Below, in pieces: positions 57,356 to 64,000 of a DNA stretch of 64,000 bases. The stretch comes from Balanoglossus misakiensis (lineage: Eukaryota > Hemichordata), in assembly GCA_040954595.2 (NCBI GenBank), contig CM082576.2, positions 13,082,001-13,146,000 of the forward strand, read 5' to 3'. Both the position numbers and the translations under genes were made by a program. Numbering within the stretch: the stretch's first letter is position 1; every line of letters starts with the position of its first letter. A model generated the notes under the pieces. The model was not told the DNA's origin, did not search any database, and saw only the letters and a list, made by a program, of their open reading frames with translations.

Positions 57356-59417
57356 CTACATAATATTCATCATTTGTACCTTCCACGTGTTCGGTCCGTC
57401 GTTGGACTTTTTGGTGAACACATCCGCCAGCACCCCCTCCAACTGTAGCACAGACGCTATGCTGTAGCACGGCTCCGGGTCGCTGCCAGACGGCTCGGCA
57501 CCGTGCGGGTTGATCCACACGTTCACAAACAGCCCCGCGTTCAGACCCCCCTCGATGTCGGTCTTCAGGCTGTCGCCGATCATGACGCACTCGCTGGGCG
57601 ACACCGAGAACTGCCGGAGCGCCACGTCGTAGAGCGACGGGTGCGGCTTGGCGTGCGGGTAGTCCCCGCTGATGATAATACTGTCAAAGTACTCCCTGGC
57701 GCCGCACACGGACACTTTCTCGCTCTGCACGGTGGAATCGCCGTTGGTCATCAGAGCCAGCTTGTACTTCTGTCGGAGCCTCGTCAGCAAGTCCTTGATC
57801 TCCTGCGTGAAGTAAATCCCCTTGAGCCTGGTCTCCTTCCACTTTTTGTACACTTCCTTTTCGAGACCGTTGGACACTGGGGTCCCATTGCCCATGGCCC
57901 TCCCCCACAACCGGGCCCTCCACTCGTCCACTGAGGCCTTCTTCTCTGGATCGATCTCGGCTGCCGATACGGACTTTTTGAACGAGCACACTACGCTGTC
58001 CACATTTAAATTGGGATTTTCCTCCTTCAGAAATTTCTTCACCTGAAAATGGGGAACACAGAGATATTACTACATGTATTGTTGTAGTATCAAAACTTCA
58101 ATTCCAAAGTGTAAGTGTTGTACACTTTAACTTACTACACATAATTTTATCCCTAAAAATGAATCAATGAATATAAGGAATAATCAATATTATTGATCAT
58201 TTCAAAAACCTGCATTCCCATGTTCCAGATTTTCATGCGCAAAGATGTAACACCACACAGGTAATATATCATTATCAATGATAATTATGTGACATTTTTA
58301 AATATAAAATAAAAAAGTTGTTTAATCTCTCCAAAGTTTACATGTAATGCACAGCACATATAAAACCAATGGAGAACATTTGGTTGATGCTTTGTTTGAC
58401 TAGAAACATTGCTGACTGATGACCCCCCCCCCCCCACGTCACTAGTGATGCAGCCACTGCCACATGCAGTAATGACTGACGTGCATTATGAACCACAACG
58501 GTCATCATAACTGTCATACCAGTTTTGTTCTGAGTAAACATCCTGTTTATTGTTTACAATATATAACAGCTGTAGTTTTTAATACTGTCCATACCTGTCA
58601 CTCAACACATGCCTGATTTTACCGGTAATCCTGGTGATTCATACACTCCTGGAAACTTACATATTTCCCACAAAATACTAAAAAACATACAATTGTGATT
58701 TCTTTTCAATATAAGTGAACATAATGAAATCAGAAAATACATTTATTACCCTGGCAACCCAGTAATTTCACCTCGACTCACTTTTTCTCCTAACTTTATT
58801 TGTAGTCATGCCCCTGTCACATGGGATTTATACATGTAATTATGGGGATGGGGAGTGGCATGGTATGTCTTTCAAGTTGAAGTTCAGAGAAACCTTATCT
58901 CTTTGGACCGGTGAAATGCCGGGCTACTGACCACAGACATAGAGACAAAGAGAAAACACTTCCTCTGTTCATATACATGTACAGTTAGGAACAGTACACT
59001 ACACGATTGGTCATTGGAAACGAACATGAAACGTACATGTACGGCGAACTGGAACTTCCATGACTGTAACTGTAAGTTCGTGTGCTCTATTACCAGCAGT
59101 ACATGATGGCAGAAAAAGAAGTGAACTAGCACGATCCATTGGATCGTCTCCGGACTCATTCGCCGACAACGTGTCTGATGCGAGATGCTGTTACGCAGTA
59201 CCGGTACATTGTACATAGCCCACGCAGTGTACAGCGAGTTCTCGAATGATCGACCGCCAACAAAATTTGGTGACGGCGCGCAGAAAATAAAATAAAACAG
59301 CCTTACCTCTTCGAACGCTAACCTGTCTGCATATTTTGTGTCCACTAGGGTATTGTCAAGGTCGAAAATCAATAATTTGATAGCTCCTTTTCCAGTCTTA
59401 TGATTTAAAGCTGCCAT
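57356..59417 (-). CDS. NANP: N-acylneuraminate-9-phosphatase (HAD family)
   Basis: Two exons, 59417-59307 and 58042-57356, join in phase to give 265 aa (human 248). The enzyme removes phosphate from sialic acid 9-phosphate in the cytosol, the last step of Neu5Ac synthesis. All four HAD motifs are present: DLDNT (residues 19-23, nucleophile Asp and acid/base Asp), TNGD (about 136-139), the Lys of HAKPHP (about 169) and GDSLKTD (about 193-199). WKETRL and GGLNAGL...VWIN also match NANP. The ATG at 59417 has context AAAAATGGCAG; the frame is open further upstream but without another ATG. The second exon is markedly G+C-rich compared with everything around it. The last 20 or so residues are unlike the human tail. 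Confidence 0.9.
58043..59306 (-). other. NANP: NANP intron
   Basis: A 1264-bp intron with GTAAGG donor and TTTTCAG acceptor (minus strand). It contains a poly(C) run at about 58422-58436. No exon is visible inside, and the flanking phases need none. Confidence 0.75.
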
Positions 59418-59829
59418 TTTTCCGTGTTTGCTTTCGTATGCGATCGGCGGTAATGAAGTCACGACTGGGTCACATCCTTAATTCTTGGAATTAACCACAC
59501 TCATCATAGGGTAGGGTAACATTATAAAACTCCCTACTACGCGTGGCAATCTTTGAAGAAAGGTGATAATTTTACGGATGCATTTCATTTTGAAATGTTA
59601 TTTTTATGAAAGAGTGTCCTTAAATATATATGACACACCTATTACTCTCCTTTCAATTCACTTCGACTGCTGGTATGTCCCTCCACGAAATCTTTCAAAT
59701 GTAATAGTTTAGCCCAGGGGTGACGTCACAGTTGCCGCGCCATATTCAAAGCAAACAGTGTGAGTGAGTTCCCTCGCGGCCTCAAAATTTAGTATCCCAC
59801 CCCAAACTGTACGCAGTTTAACGTAAAAG
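59418..59829. promoter_or_regulatory. Divergent promoter of NANP and RAD51
   Basis: The two genes are transcribed away from this interval. Its right end carries a GCCGCGCC word and a good splice donor (AAAAG|GTGAGT at 59829/59830), which I read as the end of a non-coding first RAD51 exon. The matching acceptor would be AATTTCAG at 60478, 15 bp before the ATG. No TATA box is evident. Confidence 0.5.
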
Positions 59830-60478
59830 GTGAGTGTAGATAAGCTACGAATCTCCACACATACAGGATACATAATCTGTCTTTTTGAGAGTGCTAGAAG
59901 TCTAGCTGTTGCAAATCAAATTGCGCGCAGACCGTGTTTCGACGTAAGTGTCAGTGTTCGTCATCAGTTGTTGTGAATGTTGCGTTTCATCATCATGATC
60001 ATGGTCACCCGATCGTGTTTTCAACTTTGATTTGGGTGGGAAGTGACGAAAATTCCAGAAGACGCTGGTATTCTCATGGCATGAGTATAAATAGTACATT
60101 CGGATCAGAATACGACTGATGGATGCGCAGAGATTTACAAAAAAACAAACAAACTAAAGGGTCACCTAAATTTCCTGTGACCCCTCAACCTGGCTCTGGA
60201 TACACAGCTGTTTAGGGGGGGGGTAGTCTCTGGCTCTGCTCACCCCCCCCCCCAACAGCTGTGTGTCCACAGCTTAGATGTCATGATAATTAGACAGGAG
60301 TTGACAGACTTTTGGGGTAGTGTGGATGGATGAAATAGAAAAACAGTGAATTAATAGAGAAGCCCCTTCTGTTGATTTGTTTTGCTTGGTGATATGGTGA
60401 TGAGTCTAATGAGAGACAATGATGATGTATTATTATTATTTAATTACATGTACATGTAATATTTTGGGTTAATTTCAG
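59830..60478 (+). other. RAD51: Probable 5' UTR intron of RAD51
   Basis: A GTGAGT donor and TTTCAG acceptor delimit 649 bp that hold no coding exon. It contains the inverted repeat with G/C tracts at 60199-60268. Inferred from splice signals only. Confidence 0.45.
60199..60268. repeat. Inverted repeat with opposed G and C tracts
   Basis: TGGATACACAGCTGTT followed by nine G pairs with a C tract followed by AACAGCTGTGTGTCCA; 15 of 16 non-tract bases pair. The loop is about 18 nt. Possible foldback remnant. Confidence 0.65.
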
Positions 60479-60493
60479 TGATAATTAAAAATA

Positions 60494-63917
<3,424 letters not shown>

Positions 63918-64000
63918 AAAACCTCCCAAATTTACATCAGATTTTATCATGGAAACAAACTCTGGTTGCATCCAACTAGGAGACGAATGCACTGATGGAG
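63918..64000 (+). other. RAD51: Start of the RAD51 3' UTR
   Basis: Sequence follows the TGA to the edge of the window without a poly(A) signal. Confidence 0.7.

Noticed and set aside
57503-57934. 143-codon plus-strand open frame opposite NANP
   Set aside because: Antisense shadow in a G+C-rich exon; the minus frame carries all HAD motifs.

Overview
The window is animal nuclear DNA. All genes are split by GT-AG introns, five of the seven are recognisable metazoan genes, and the intergenic DNA is AT-rich and full of small non-autonomous transposons, microsatellites and ACATGTA/ACCGGTA-rich words. The gene set and the roughly 35-40% G+C introns fit a marine invertebrate. A sialic-acid-pathway phosphatase slightly favours an invertebrate deuterostome (hemichordate, amphioxus or echinoderm), but I cannot exclude a lophotrochozoan.

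Layout: (1) 4345-19307, plus strand: 3' part (20 exons, about 1300 codons) of an ER coiled-coil protein of the RRBP1/kinectin family. It carries a 1.7-kb exon with an exact 132-bp (44-residue) repeat and is probably followed by a long 3' UTR to about 22990. (2) 23347-27453, plus: a complete 10-exon M14 procarboxypeptidase (407 aa, A-type pocket). (3) 28519-37068 or 38643, minus: a large coiled-coil protein (about 1720 aa) that I do not recognise, built by nested tandem duplication at three scales. (4) 39499-41496, minus: mitochondrial ribosomal protein L48 (167 aa). (5) 41958-49685, plus: dipeptidyl peptidase 3 (727 aa), head-to-head with MRPL48. (6) 49686-57355: DPP3 3' UTR and then mostly non-coding DNA with a hAT-like element. 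(7) 57356-59417, minus: N-acylneuraminate-9-phosphatase (265 aa). (8) 60494-63917, plus: complete RAD51 (338 aa), head-to-head with NANP.

The genes are unrelated housekeeping or secretory functions and not a pathway cluster. Two divergent promoters (MRPL48/DPP3 and NANP/RAD51) are the only evident regulatory coupling. Exon joins below were checked by hand for GT-AG borders and reading phase, and each coding sum closes on a whole number of codons. The most unusual element is the unrecognised coiled-coil gene at 28.5-37 kb. It shows frame-preserving tandem duplication of a two-exon unit, then a 147-bp array with very little divergence, then a 159-bp array. No RNA genes, CRISPR arrays or autonomous transposons were recognised.
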